Shown here piece by piece: positions 7,900 through 16,526 of a DNA stretch of 64,000 nt (the first letter of the stretch is position 1; every line of letters starts with the position of its first letter). The notes under the pieces were generated by a model, which saw only the letters and a list, made by a program, of their open reading frames with translations, was not told the DNA's origin and did not search any database. Made by a program: the position numbers and the translations under genes. The stretch covers positions 1-64,000 of the forward strand of contig JAFXVA010000038.1 in NCBI GenBank assembly GCA_017534965.1. The letters run 5' to 3'. This stretch comes from Elusimicrobiaceae bacterium (GTDB lineage Bacteria > Elusimicrobiota > Elusimicrobia > Elusimicrobiales > Elusimicrobiaceae).

Positions 7900-9802
7900 A
7901 TTTTAACCTCACAGAATTTATAAAAATTATAAATAAAGCAATTAGAACACAAATAACAAATTGATACCAAGATATTATTTGACCGGAAGCAGTTAAAAAG
8001 AAAAATAAACCTACTCCTATCAAAATAGCAAGCAAGATATTTTGTTTTATAATACGTCGCATTTTGTTATACATTTCAAAAATCTTTTTTACTGCGCCAA
8101 AATCGCGGGTTTCAAGGGCAATATCAACCCAACTGATAAAAGGGCTGTCTTCCCTTGAAAAGGCAATTGCACCGGATGCTTCCAAAAGGGCTAAAATATC
8201 GTTAAAACTATCCCCTATCATTGTGGTTTTTTTGCCTAAATTATTAGTAGCGGCAATACGGGCTGCTTTATCGCGCGGATACATATCCCCGATATAATTT
8301 TTTATTCCCGCTCTGTTTGCAACAATTTGTAAAGCAGGGGTATTATCGCCGGAAAGCAAACATAATTCTTTGCCATTTTCCTGTAAATAGGAAACAACAC
8401 TTTTTACATTTGCTCTTAATTTATCGGTAAAACAAACACAGCCCATAAATTTATTGTTTTTAGAAAGATAAAAAATAGTTTTTCTAAGTTCCTGGGTATT
8501 ACTAGCAAGCACAACTTTTATACCTTTACCTTCAAGCCAGGCCTTTCTTCCTGCGAAAATAACATCTTTTTCTGTCCTTACGACAGTGCCGTAACTAGGG
8601 TGAAGTTCCGTTGAAACAATTTGCTCCGGAACAATATTATGCGTGCGACAATATTCTTTTAGCGCTTTAGCAAAAATTGTAGTGCTGCCTTGCTGTGATG
8701 TTGCTGCCGCTAAGGCAACTTCTTCTTCCGTATATCCTTTAGCAGGCAAAATTTGGTCCACTTCCAAATTACCGGTTGTAAGGGTGCCTGTTTTATCTAT
8801 ATAAATAATATTACTATCCGTAATCATCTGTAAAGAATTAGGATTATTAATAACTATTTTATTTTTTAAAGCCCCTTTTCTCATATATCTTAAAGGCAAA
8901 AGCAAACAAGCCATATAAATAACCGGCCCGCTTAAAGCAAGCGTAAGCAAAAAGATATTAAAGGCCTCAAGAAAATTTTTATCTTTAAAGACATACAAAC
9001 TTAAAAAAGCATTAATAAAAGCAAAAATAATAAAAAATATCGTGATAAAAGAACTATATAAATCCAAAAAACTTTTTGAAGTTATCTTTTTTTGTTCACT
9101 TATTTTAAGAGCATTTAAAACCCTGGCAAGTTTAGAATTTCTTATAGAACTTTTTACTTCGGCAATAACAGGACTGCCTTTATTAATACTGCCGGCAAGA
9201 AGTAAATCTCCGGGTTCTTTTGCGGCAAGGGTAATATTACCGGTTAATAAATGTTCATCGGCAAGGGTTGTGCCTTCTAAAACGATACAATCTAAAGGAA
9301 CTCTTTGGGCTACATTTATTAAAATCTTTTGACCGGCTTTAATTTCCGAAGTAAAAACTTTTGTTTGTTTTTCCCCTTCAACTAAAATAGCTGATTTGGA
9401 AATAAAATTATCTAAACTTTTTATAAAGTTAAAAGAACAAGTTATACTGCCAACCTCTCTTGCTTTTAAGAAGTTAGCTAAACAAAAAGTTAACGGAATA
9501 AGCAAAAATAAACCGGAAATTTTATAGCCGTTATTTTCCAAAATATTATTGATAATTGCAAAAATAAGTAAAGCAAAAGTATTTAAGGAAATAAAAAAAT
9601 TAAAGCCAAAATGCGAAGTGGCAAACTCTCTATAAGCATTTCTCAAAAACAAATCACCGCCGATAAAGAAAAAAACAAAACTCAAAATCAGCAAGGTTGC
9701 CCCTGAAAAATCAAACAAATAACCAATTAAAATAATAATTAGGCCTAATATACAAAGCCAACCTCTAAGATTATAAGAAGAACTAGCAAAAACTTTGGGC
9801 AT
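7892..9802 (-). CDS. Divergent P-type ATPase (heavy-metal-like, motif-degenerate)
   Basis: A 636-residue multi-pass membrane protein with the phosphorylation motif DKTGTLT (Asp about 338), a P-domain hinge GDSFND (about 530) and P1B-like topology with extra helices at the N-terminus. It departs from the family at several key places. The actuator loop reads LTGN (about 187) instead of TGE, losing the glutamate that drives dephosphorylation. The membrane CPx motif is replaced by SGPVIYMAC. The P1B HP nucleotide motif is not seen. It may have altered or lost pumping activity, or carry another substrate. No metal-binding N-terminal domain or regulator is adjacent. Confidence 0.75.
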   Translation of the reverse strand: MPKVFASSSYNLRGWLCILGLIIILIGYLFDFSGATLLILSFVFFFIGGDLFLRNAYREFATSHFGFNFFISLNTFALLIFAIINNILENNGYKISGLFLLIPLTFCLANFLKAREVGSITCSFNFIKSLDNFISKSAILVEGEKQTKVFTSEIKAGQKILINVAQRVPLDCIVLEGTTLADEHLLTGNITLAAKEPGDLLLAGSINKGSPVIAEVKSSIRNSKLARVLNALKISEQKKITSKSFLDLYSSFITIFFIIFAFINAFLSLYVFKDKNFLEAFNIFLLTLALSGPVIYMACLLLPLRYMRKGALKNKIVINNPNSLQMITDSNIIYIDKTGTLTTGNLEVDQILPAKGYTEEEVALAAATSQQGSTTIFAKALKEYCRTHNIVPEQIVSTELHPSYGTVVRTEKDVIFAGRKAWLEGKGIKVVLASNTQELRKTIFYLSKNNKFMGCVCFTDKLRANVKSVVSYLQENGKELCLLSGDNTPALQIVANRAGIKNYIGDMYPRDKAARIAATNNLGKKTTMIGDSFNDILALLEASGAIAFSREDSPFISWVDIALETRDFGAVKKIFEMYNKMRRIIKQNILLAILIGVGLFFFLTASGQIISWYQFVICVLIALFIIFINSVRLKYE

Positions 9803-9805
9803 AAA

Positions 9806-10765
9806 TTATATCCTTTGAAGCCGTTTATTAATTACGGTCTTACGTCCTCTTTCTGAAGTCATTAACTTAATTTTAGCATCATAACGTTTTGTATTAGCCG
9901 GGTCTAATTTCTTAGCAACAATATAATTAGAAACTGCTTTAATAGGGTCTTCAATAGCATAAATATCCCCGGTAAAATCATAAGCGGGAGCATATTGATT
10001 ATCTATTGTTTTTAAAACATCAAGATCTGCCAAGGCGGCTTCATAATCGCCTTGTTCAAAAAGCAATTTGGCTCTTTCAAAAATTGCTGGCACATAAGCA
10101 TTATTTATAGCTAAAGCCGTATTATAATCATTAAAAGCATTTTGAAAAGTATTTAACATATAAAAGGCAAGGCCTCTTCTATAATAAGTTTTATAATCTT
10201 TGGGGCGGGAATTTAAAACTTCGCTATAACCATCAATAGCTTTTTTAAAATTAGTCATTTTATAATTTACTATGGCTTTGTTTAAGATAATTTCTATATT
10301 GTTTGGTTCAAGGCCTAAAGCGTTTTCTAAATCTTGTAAGGCCTCTTCATTATTACCTAACATTTGATTTGCTTTGGCACGATTTACATAAGCAATAGTA
10401 TATTCAGGTTGTATCTCTATTGCCTTACTTAAATATTCTTTAGCAACTTGAGGGCGTTTTTGATCAAGGTAAAAAACTGCTACATTATTTAAAAGGTCCA
10501 CTTGTTTAGGAGCAAGTTTTAAGGCCTTTTTATAATCATTGGCGGCCATATCTTTTTCGCCGAGTTTTTCATAAACAAGAGCGCGGTTAATTATAGCGGA
10601 AGTATAGTTTGGGTCTTTTCTTAAAATATCGTTATAAAGTTTTAAAGCTTTTTCTAACTTATTTGCTTTTACATATTGGGTTGCCTTATAAAATTTACCG
10701 GCATTATTTGAACAAGCACTAAAAAATAGAGTTGAAATAGTTAAAATCATTAAAAAATATCTCAT
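9806..10765 (-). CDS. TPR-repeat lipoprotein
   Basis: A 319-residue protein with a lipoprotein signal (lipobox FSAC, Cys about residue 18) followed by about seven TPR units. The units show the usual A/G-Y-A spacing, for example AIINRALVYEKLGEKDMA and AYVNRAKANQMLGNNEEA. TPR solenoids scaffold protein complexes. This one is probably anchored in the inner leaflet of the outer membrane. It overlaps lspA, the enzyme that cleaves such signals, by 4 nt. A second TPR lipoprotein lies at 42855-43451. Confidence 0.82.
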   Translation of the reverse strand: MRYFLMILTISTLFFSACSNNAGKFYKATQYVKANKLEKALKLYNDILRKDPNYTSAIINRALVYEKLGEKDMAANDYKKALKLAPKQVDLLNNVAVFYLDQKRPQVAKEYLSKAIEIQPEYTIAYVNRAKANQMLGNNEEALQDLENALGLEPNNIEIILNKAIVNYKMTNFKKAIDGYSEVLNSRPKDYKTYYRRGLAFYMLNTFQNAFNDYNTALAINNAYVPAIFERAKLLFEQGDYEAALADLDVLKTIDNQYAPAYDFTGDIYAIEDPIKAVSNYIVAKKLDPANTKRYDAKIKLMTSERGRKTVINKRLQRI

Positions 10766-11247
10766 TTTTTTACCTCTCTTTTTTGTTTAAATTTTTTATA
10801 CTCATCTTTTAAAATACAACCTGCAAGCATTATCGCGCCAATTGTAATAAAACTATCTGCAACATTAAAAACAGGCCATACAATAAAATTAAAATAATCT
10901 ATAACATAACCGATAAAAATTCTGTCATATAAATTACCTAAAGCTCCGCCGATAATAAACACCCAACCATAACTTGCCAGTTTACCTAGTTCAAAAATAT
11001 CTTTGCGGTATTTTATCAACGCTATAAGCACAAGAATACTGACAAAAATTAGTCCCGTATTTCCGTTTTGAAAAGAACCAAAAGCCGCCCCTGTGTTTTG
11101 AACAAAAGTTAATTTAAAGAAAGGTAAAACATCAATATTAGCGACTTCTTTTAATTTAGCTAAAGCCCATATCTTGCTTATTCTGTCGAAGGCAAAAATA
11201 AGCAAGATATATAAAAGGGGCTTTTTATAGTTCTTAAACTGGGACAC
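10762..11247 (-). CDS. lspA: Lipoprotein signal peptidase
   Basis: A 161-residue, four-helix aspartyl protease (A8 family) that cleaves prolipoproteins before the lipid-modified Cys. Conserved segments are VQNTGAAFGSF, GGALGNLYDR and the two catalytic Asp boxes VIDYFNF and FNVADSF. The highly basic C-terminal tail (KDEYKKFKQKREVKK) is cytoplasmic. It overlaps the end of ileS by 14 nt; ileS-lspA linkage is widespread in bacteria. Confidence 0.95.
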   Translation of the reverse strand: MSQFKNYKKPLLYILLIFAFDRISKIWALAKLKEVANIDVLPFFKLTFVQNTGAAFGSFQNGNTGLIFVSILVLIALIKYRKDIFELGKLASYGWVFIIGGALGNLYDRIFIGYVIDYFNFIVWPVFNVADSFITIGAIMLAGCILKDEYKKFKQKREVKK

Positions 11248-14074
11248 TTATTTTTTCTTCCTCTAAAACTTTGGCGCATCTGGAACATAAATCAGAGTGT
11301 TTAGCATCAGTGCCGATATCTTCCCGCCATTGCCAGCAGCGCGGGCATTTTGAACCTTTTGCGTGTTCTATAGCAATTTCAAGCGTGTCAGCAAGACCAT
11401 CGGCCAAAGCCACTTGGGAAACTATTGCCGCTTCCGGCCATAAATTAAGAGTATTTGTTAAAAATTCTTTCATTTTTGGCTCTAAAGTTTTAAAAATAAC
11501 TTTTGCTTCTAATGAAGAGCCGATTAAACCTTTTTGGCGGGCTTCTTCAAGAGCTTTTAAAACTTGGCTGCGGATTTCGCGCATTTTTGTCCATTTTTCA
11601 ACAATTTCAGTGCTTACTTTGTAGCCCGTATTTTCCGGCATATCGCTGAGGAAAATACTTTCTTCTAAAGTTTTGCCAAGAGGCAATTTTTTAATTTCCT
11701 GCCAGGCCTCTTCGGCCGTGAAGGAAAGAATTGGCGCAAGCAATTTTAAAATTGTAATAACAATTTGGCAAAGAGCGGTTTGCGCGCTTCTTCTTGAGGC
11801 AGAGTTTTCGCCCAAAGTATAAAGTCTGTCTTTAGAAGCATCAAGCATTAAAGAGGAAAGGTCAAGGATGCAAAAATCAGTTATTGCTCTGATAGCTTTT
11901 CTTAACTCAAAAGTTTTATAATCTTGGCGGACTTCTTTGATTAAATCATCTAATCTGCCGAGCATATATTTATCAAGATCGTTTAAGTTTTCATAGGCAA
12001 CTTGGTGTTTGCTTGGTTCATAATCTGATAAATTGCCAAGAGCATAGCGGATAGTATTTCTGATTTTTCTATAACTATCAATAGGGCCTTCTAAAATCTT
12101 TTCAGAAAGGCGGACATCATCGGAATAATCAGTAAAACTTACCCATAATCTTAAAATATCTGCGCCGTTTTTATTAATAATTTGGTCCGGTGATATAGCA
12201 TTGCCGGCGCTTTTATGCATGGCGCGACCTTCTTGATCCAAAATCATACCATGGGTAATAACCTTTTTGAAAGGGGCTTTATCTTCTAATACGGTAGAGG
12301 CAATTAAGGAAGTTTGGAACCAACCGCGGTGCTGGTCGGAACCTTCAAGATAAACATCAGCCGGGTGGCCGAGTTCTCTATATTTTAAAGTTTCCTTCCA
12401 AGATACACCGGAGTCAAACCAGACATCCAAAATATCTTTTTCTTTAGTAAATTCTTTACTGCCGCAAGAGCAGGTATAATCTTTTGGTAAAATTTGCTCG
12501 CAAGTATCGGTAAACCAAAAATCGCTACCTTCTTTTTTGGCTCTATCGGCAACATGTTTGAATAGGTTTGCGTCAATTTGCACTTTGCCGCATTTCTTGC
12601 AGTAAAATACCATCAATGGCACACCCCAGAAGCGTTGGCGGCTTAAGCACCAATCAGGGCGGAGTTCAACCATAGAGGTAATTCTTTTTTGACCGCCGGC
12701 CGGATACCACTGCACTTTTTCAATTTCACTTACAAGTTTTTTGCGTAAATTATCTTTATCAACGGACATAAACCATTGTTCTGTGGCGCGGAAAATGATT
12801 GGCTTTTTACAGCGCCAGCAATGCGGGTAGCTGTGCGTAATATCTTGCTGTTTGATAAGTGAGCCAAGTTCCTTAAGACGTTCAATAATGATAGGATTTG
12901 CTTTAAAAATGTGTAAGCCCTCAAACTCGCCTGCCTCTTTGGTAAAAACACCTTTTTCGTTGACAGGGCAGAAGATATCAAGATTCCATTTAAGGCCGGC
13001 ATAAAAGTCGTCTTCGCCGTGGCCGGGAGCTATGTGAACGATACCCACACCGCTATCCATTGTAACAAAATCAGTATTGATAACGGGGTTTAATTTTTTG
13101 TTTAAAGGATGTTCGTATTTAATACCGACAAGGTCTTTACCTGCAACTTTTGTAGAAGAAACAACTTTTAAATCGCAATCTTTAATAAAAGCATCGGCAA
13201 GTTTATCAGCAGCGATAATATAAGAACCTTCTTCTTGGAGCATTACTCTGTAATCTTCATCTGCATTGACGGCTGCTGCCATATTGGCAGGAATAGTCCA
13301 AGGAGTTGTGGTCCAAATAGTTAAATAAATATCTTTAGAGGTATCAATATCTTTAAAAATTTCCTTTTTATATTCTTTGATTTTAAAGCGTAAGTAAATT
13401 GAGGTGGAAACTTTATCGTGATATTCGGTTTCGGCATCGGCTAGCGCGGTTTCGCAAGTGGGGCACCAATAAATTGCCTTTTTGCCTTTATAGACATAAC
13501 CTTTTAAAAGGGCATCAAAGAAAGCTTCAGCTGTAAGACCTTCGTATATAGGCGACATAGTAAGATAAGGATTATCCCAGTCGCCAAGCACACCAAGGCG
13601 TTTAAAACCTTCCCTTTGAATATTGACGAAATTTTGGGCAAAAGCACGGGCTTTTTTTCTAAAAGCGGGAATATCGGTAATTTCCTTTTTGTCTATTTTC
13701 ATTTCTTTAATGAGGGCTTGTTCTATCGGAAGGCCGTGGCAATCCCAACCGGGAACATAGGGCGTATAATAACCCATTAAGGCATGAGATTTAATAATAA
13801 TATCTTTTAGCACTTTGTTTAAAGCATGGCCCATGTGAATACGGCCGTTAGCATAAGGGGGACCATCGGCAAGAATAAATTTTTCTTTTTTGCTGGCTTT
13901 TGCAAGCATTTTTTTATAGAGTTCTAAATCTTGCCAAAACTTAAGCAAAGTGGGTTCTTTTGCGGCAAGGCCTGCACGCATCGGAAAATTTGTTTTAGGA
14001 AGTAAAACAGTGGATGAATATTTGTTTTTATTTTGATTGTTTTTTTGTTGATTTTGTTGCTTATTTTCTGTCAT
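11234..14074 (-). CDS. ileS: Isoleucyl-tRNA synthetase
   Basis: A 946-residue class I synthetase. HIGH motif variant GRIHMGH is near residue 80; the editing domain (CP1) contains WTTTPWTIPANMA. The second ATP motif is MHKSAGN (about 620), a departure from KMSKS in which the catalytic second lysine is kept. The C-terminal zinc finger CPRCW...CSRC is near 912-935. Additional Cys pairs occur at YWCPTC and CKKC. The N-terminus carries a low-complexity Gln/Asn/Lys run (residues 2-18). It begins the long minus-strand run that ends near 828. Confidence 0.97.
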   Translation of the reverse strand: MTENKQQNQQKNNQNKNKYSSTVLLPKTNFPMRAGLAAKEPTLLKFWQDLELYKKMLAKASKKEKFILADGPPYANGRIHMGHALNKVLKDIIIKSHALMGYYTPYVPGWDCHGLPIEQALIKEMKIDKKEITDIPAFRKKARAFAQNFVNIQREGFKRLGVLGDWDNPYLTMSPIYEGLTAEAFFDALLKGYVYKGKKAIYWCPTCETALADAETEYHDKVSTSIYLRFKIKEYKKEIFKDIDTSKDIYLTIWTTTPWTIPANMAAAVNADEDYRVMLQEEGSYIIAADKLADAFIKDCDLKVVSSTKVAGKDLVGIKYEHPLNKKLNPVINTDFVTMDSGVGIVHIAPGHGEDDFYAGLKWNLDIFCPVNEKGVFTKEAGEFEGLHIFKANPIIIERLKELGSLIKQQDITHSYPHCWRCKKPIIFRATEQWFMSVDKDNLRKKLVSEIEKVQWYPAGGQKRITSMVELRPDWCLSRQRFWGVPLMVFYCKKCGKVQIDANLFKHVADRAKKEGSDFWFTDTCEQILPKDYTCSCGSKEFTKEKDILDVWFDSGVSWKETLKYRELGHPADVYLEGSDQHRGWFQTSLIASTVLEDKAPFKKVITHGMILDQEGRAMHKSAGNAISPDQIINKNGADILRLWVSFTDYSDDVRLSEKILEGPIDSYRKIRNTIRYALGNLSDYEPSKHQVAYENLNDLDKYMLGRLDDLIKEVRQDYKTFELRKAIRAITDFCILDLSSLMLDASKDRLYTLGENSASRRSAQTALCQIVITILKLLAPILSFTAEEAWQEIKKLPLGKTLEESIFLSDMPENTGYKVSTEIVEKWTKMREIRSQVLKALEEARQKGLIGSSLEAKVIFKTLEPKMKEFLTNTLNLWPEAAIVSQVALADGLADTLEIAIEHAKGSKCPRCWQWREDIGTDAKHSDLCSRCAKVLEEEKISVPV

Positions 14075-14175
14075 TTTTATTTCAATTTCTCACTAAAAGA
14101 TACTTTTGCCTCATTTAGATATATATATTAATTATATAATATTAAGAGGCGCGTGAGAAGTGGAAATATTTTGGG
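14075..14175. promoter_or_regulatory. AT-rich promoter region of ileS run
   Basis: About 100 nt between ileS and the truncated PH-like gene. It contains a run of alternating A/T (about 14120-14145) that can supply a -10 box for ileS, and an inverted pair TTCTCAC (about 14090) / GTGAGAA (about 14153). No T-box antiterminator core is present. Assignment as promoter is by position and composition only. Confidence 0.35.
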
Positions 14176-14526
14176 TTAGGAAATCTTATTGCCGTGTTTC
14201 TTACATTCTTCAGTTAATAACTTTTTAAATTGGTTGTAGTCTGATCGACCGATATGCTGCACTGTTAATTCTTTTCCTTTGTTATTTCTGATACTAACAG
14301 AAATCATATATGGGCTTTTGCTTCCTATAATTAGGTCATACATAACAGGGGTAAATTCATTTGGTAGGTCATTACTATCTACGATTCTAATTTCTTCTAA
14401 GTTTATATATCCCATATCTAATGGAGCATTCAAATAAGGATTTTTTATTATAACTCTCTTATTTGTTAATAACAATTCTGTCTTGACATACGTACATATA
14501 ATATAAATCCATCCGACTAACAACAT
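14176..14526 (-). CDS. N-terminally truncated bacterial PH-like membrane protein
   Basis: 116 residues: one hydrophobic segment (MLLVGWIYIICTYV) then ELLLTNKRVIIKN, the hallmark strand pair of bacterial PH-like (bPH2/YdbS-type) domains. The paralogue at 15335-15904 has about 70 more residues before this point, including a GEKLIYR segment and a first membrane helix. Here an in-frame TAG lies nine codons upstream of the start, and only 27 nt separate it from the preceding gene. I read it as a 5'-deleted paralogue that may still be translated. Function unknown. Confidence 0.55.
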   Translation of the reverse strand: MLLVGWIYIICTYVKTELLLTNKRVIIKNPYLNAPLDMGYINLEEIRIVDSNDLPNEFTPVMYDLIIGSKSPYMISVSIRNNKGKELTVQHIGRSDYNQFKKLLTEECKKHGNKIS

Positions 14527-14553
14527 TACAAAAAACAGCTGTTTGCTTATCTA

Positions 14554-15192
14554 CTAAATTTCTGTATTAGACAAAGATTCTTCTTTCTGTTTTACATTAC
14601 TTAAATCTTTTTCTCCAAAGTGATATTCATATTTACTATGATATTCATATTTTGTAGTATGGCCGTCAAATTCCTTTGTTACTGTTATATTGCCATTAGC
14701 AAGGAAGTCGCAAATATTTTCATTACCTTCGCATTTAACCTCATTGGTTTGGATATTGCGAGTAAAAGTATATTTAAACTTGGAATTGTCTTTTCTAGTC
14801 GCTTTAATATAAGGCAAAGCAATTTCATAAACAAAATTTTCAGTATCTGCTTTATTACCTGAAATTTGCGAATTAGGTATATCAACACTTAATTGATAAA
14901 AATCTGTAGCATAGTTATTATTTTGCGCATAATACTTAGCTTCGGACTCGGCTATACTTTGGACATTAGAAACGGCATCCATTAAATTTATTGATTCAGA
15001 AAAACCAAAAAATATTTTACGAGCGAATAAAACACCTGCCAAAATAAGCAATAAAATTACAATAAAGCTAACCCCTAAGGCAATAAGACATCCTTTGCCC
15101 CAGCTATTTTTATTTTCCTTTAGTTTATAGCCACAATTTACACATAAAACTTGCTCGGGATTTATTTCTTCGCCACATTTTGGACAATTCAT
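14554..15192 (-). CDS. Zinc-ribbon membrane protein with pilin-like periplasmic domain
   Basis: A 212-residue protein. Residues 1-22 form a zinc ribbon (CPKCGEE...CVNCGY, two CxxC knuckles). A transmembrane helix spans about 34-58. The rest looks like the globular part of this organism's type IV pilins: helix NVQSIAESEAKYYAQNNNYATDFYQL, then beta segments and a CEGN...CDF cysteine pair. The processing leader and pilin helix are absent, so it should stay in the inner membrane with the ribbon in the cytoplasm. It may act as an assembly or sensing partner; this is inference from architecture. Confidence 0.6.
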   Translation of the reverse strand: MNCPKCGEEINPEQVLCVNCGYKLKENKNSWGKGCLIALGVSFIVILLLILAGVLFARKIFFGFSESINLMDAVSNVQSIAESEAKYYAQNNNYATDFYQLSVDIPNSQISGNKADTENFVYEIALPYIKATRKDNSKFKYTFTRNIQTNEVKCEGNENICDFLANGNITVTKEFDGHTTKYEYHSKYEYHFGEKDLSNVKQKEESLSNTEI

Positions 15193-15334
15193 TTATTATC
15201 TCCTTAAATTATAAATTATGTTGCAAAATATTTGTAATACCTAATTGGTCCTTAAATAAAATAATTATCAGTATTATTGCTATTAATGAATTATAACTTT
15301 ATTATAACAAAAAAATATTTAATGAAAATATACT

Positions 15335-15904
15335 TTAATTAAGATTTTCGCGTTTTTCGCATTCGGCCAAATATAGTTTATAAAGCTGTTTATAATTATA
15401 TAGCCCGATATAATCTATCGTGGAATAAATTACGCCGTTTTTATCTATAATAATAACTTTAACGATATCTAAATAAAACGCAAAAGCTAGGAGAAGATAA
15501 TCTCTTTTCTGTTTATAGGGATCCATTGTATATGCCCTATCTACATTATCTTGCATACGGGTAATTGCATCTTTACACTTTAAGATACCTATATTTTGAA
15601 GTTCTATATAGTCAATTCCAAAAGATTTTTTTATTATAAGTCTTTGATTTGTTAATATTATTTCAGTGCCATTATATATCCAAAGAGTATATAAAAAGAA
15701 AATAAAAAATAATGCAAAAATTATCCAGGCAGAAGAAACACTTTCGCTATCAGGATAACTGATAATAAAAGCATAGCAACCCATTATCACCATTAAAGGA
15801 ACAATCCATACCCCTTTATGCACTTTACAGCGGTAAATAAGTTTCTCGCCAAAAGCAAGATTTTTTGATACAAAGGATTGTTTTTCTGCTTGATCTTGAT
15901 TCAT
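15335..15904 (-). CDS. Bacterial PH-domain membrane protein
   Basis: A 189-residue protein: a GEKLIYR-type entry segment, two transmembrane helices (about 33-50 and 59-77), then EIILTNQRLIIKKSFGIDYIELQNI, the strand pair and loop typical of bPH2/YdbS-like domains. The C-terminal part is DKNGVIYSTIDYIGLYNYKQLYKLYLAECEK, paralleled in the truncated paralogue by IGRSDYNQFKKLLTEECKK. Family members are membrane proteins of unclear function. The 140 nt downstream of it (15193-15334) are AT-rich, with no feature beyond the start region of the next gene. Confidence 0.7.
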   Translation of the reverse strand: MNQDQAEKQSFVSKNLAFGEKLIYRCKVHKGVWIVPLMVIMGCYAFIISYPDSESVSSAWIIFALFFIFFLYTLWIYNGTEIILTNQRLIIKKSFGIDYIELQNIGILKCKDAITRMQDNVDRAYTMDPYKQKRDYLLLAFAFYLDIVKVIIIDKNGVIYSTIDYIGLYNYKQLYKLYLAECEKRENLN

Positions 15905-15942
15905 TTTTACATTGTATATTTTTTTATTTTTTGTAGCAAAAG

Positions 15943-15980
15943 AAAATTAAAAAGCACCCTTTTGGGTGCTTTTTAATTTT
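15943..15980. terminator. Perfect-palindrome terminator
   Basis: A 38-nt perfect inverted repeat with 17-bp arms around TTTT, core AGCACCC/GGGTGCT, flanked by A/T runs giving U-tracts in both directions. It ends the tRNA-Ser/tRNA-like transcription unit (minus strand). Confidence 0.75.
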
Positions 15981-16140
15981 CGGAGAGGGAGGGATTCGCC
16001 ATCCCAGTAAAAATCCTGACGGATTTTTCTTTCAGGCCGGCCCTCGTGATGCTCGCCTTTCGCTTCGCTCAAACTCGCATAACACTGCGGGCTTCGAATC
16101 CCGGCACAACGGCAAGCAGTTGCCGTTGTTCCACTCTCCA
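15981..16140 (-). repeat. tRNA-Ser-like repeat element, copy A
   Basis: On the minus strand it opens TGGAGAGTGG and closes CCTCCCTCTCCG, both nearly identical to the ends of the adjacent tRNA-Ser, so an acceptor-like stem can form. Inside lie a 9-bp hairpin ACAACGGCA/TGCCGTTGT with loop ACTGCT, a T-arm-like CGGGATTCGAAGCCCG, a GAGTTTGAGCGAAGCG segment, and a second hairpin AAAAATCC/GGATTTTT. No anticodon arm of tRNA type is seen, so I do not call it a functional tRNA. Confidence 0.6.
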
Positions 16141-16168
16141 TAAATTTAAAAACCACGCAATTTTTTAA

Positions 16169-16318
16169 GGGAGAGATTCGGTCACAAGTCGCCTTACTGA
16201 CGTTCGGCGCTCGCGACCCCGCCTCGCCATCCTCGCCTTTCACTTCGTTCAAACTCGGATAAGGCTCCGGCTTTCGAATCCCGACGTGAAGCAAAGCAGT
16301 TTGCTTCACTCCCTCCGT
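16169..16318 (-). repeat. tRNA-Ser-like repeat element, copy B
   Basis: Same order as copy A on the minus strand: GGAGGGA, a 9-bp hairpin GTGAAGCAA/TTGCTTCAC around ACTGCT, CGGGATTCGAAAGCC, GAGTTTGAACGAAGTG, and a terminal GAATCTCTCCC resembling a tRNA 3' end. The hairpin arms differ from copies A and C but pair perfectly, while the loop is invariant: compensatory change that supports RNA-level structure. Confidence 0.6.
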
Positions 16319-16321
16319 ATA

Positions 16322-16356
16322 AATTAAAAACCCCGCTAGTGCGGGGTTTAAATTTA
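16322..16356. terminator. Terminator hairpin after tRNA-Ser
   Basis: Inverted repeat with core AAACCCCGC/GCGGGGTTT, loop of four bases and A/T flanks. It lies 3 nt beyond the 3' end of tRNA-Ser on the minus strand and matches the hairpin at 6-43. Confidence 0.7.
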
Positions 16357-16358
16357 TA

Positions 16359-16449
16359 CGGAGAGGGAGGGATTCGAACCCTCGGTACGGGAAATCCCCC
16401 GTATGACGGTTTAGCAAACCGTTGCCTTCAGCCACTCGGCCACCTCTCC
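16359..16449 (-). tRNA. tRNA-Ser (anticodon GCU)
   Basis: A 91-nt type II tRNA. The acceptor stem is GGAGAGG/CCTCTCC with discriminator G. The D-arm starts GGCCGAGTGGCTGAAGGC. The anticodon loop TTGCTAA lies on stem ACGGT/ACCGT, so anticodon GCT reads AGC/AGU. A long variable arm is formed by TACGGG/CCCGTA, and the T-arm is GAGGG-TTCGAAT-CCCTC. CCA is not encoded and must be added by the Cca enzyme (54148-55638). The likely promoter is the TTTTGC-TATAAT box at 16495-16505. Confidence 0.95.
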
Positions 16450-16494
16450 AATTACTCAAATTTTTAAAGGTAAAAGTTTTTACCTTACTTACTA

Positions 16495-16505
16495 ATTATA
16501 GCAAA
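16495..16505 (-). promoter_or_regulatory. Extended -10 box of tRNA-Ser
   Basis: Minus-strand TTTTGC directly followed by TATAAT, about 46 nt before the tRNA 5' end. The same TTTGC-TATAnT arrangement precedes several other genes in the window. No clear -35 box. Confidence 0.55.
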
Positions 16506-16526
16506 ATTACACGAAAAAATAAAAAG

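Noticed and set aside
14075-14175. T-box riboswitch upstream of ileS
   Set aside because: No antiterminator core (GGGTGGNACC) or terminator is present in the 100 nt upstream.
15947-16459. A 170-codon open frame on the minus strand
   Set aside because: It reads straight through tRNA-Ser and the tRNA-like repeats; its repeated ESLPLR-type peptides are translated T-arm sequence, not a protein.
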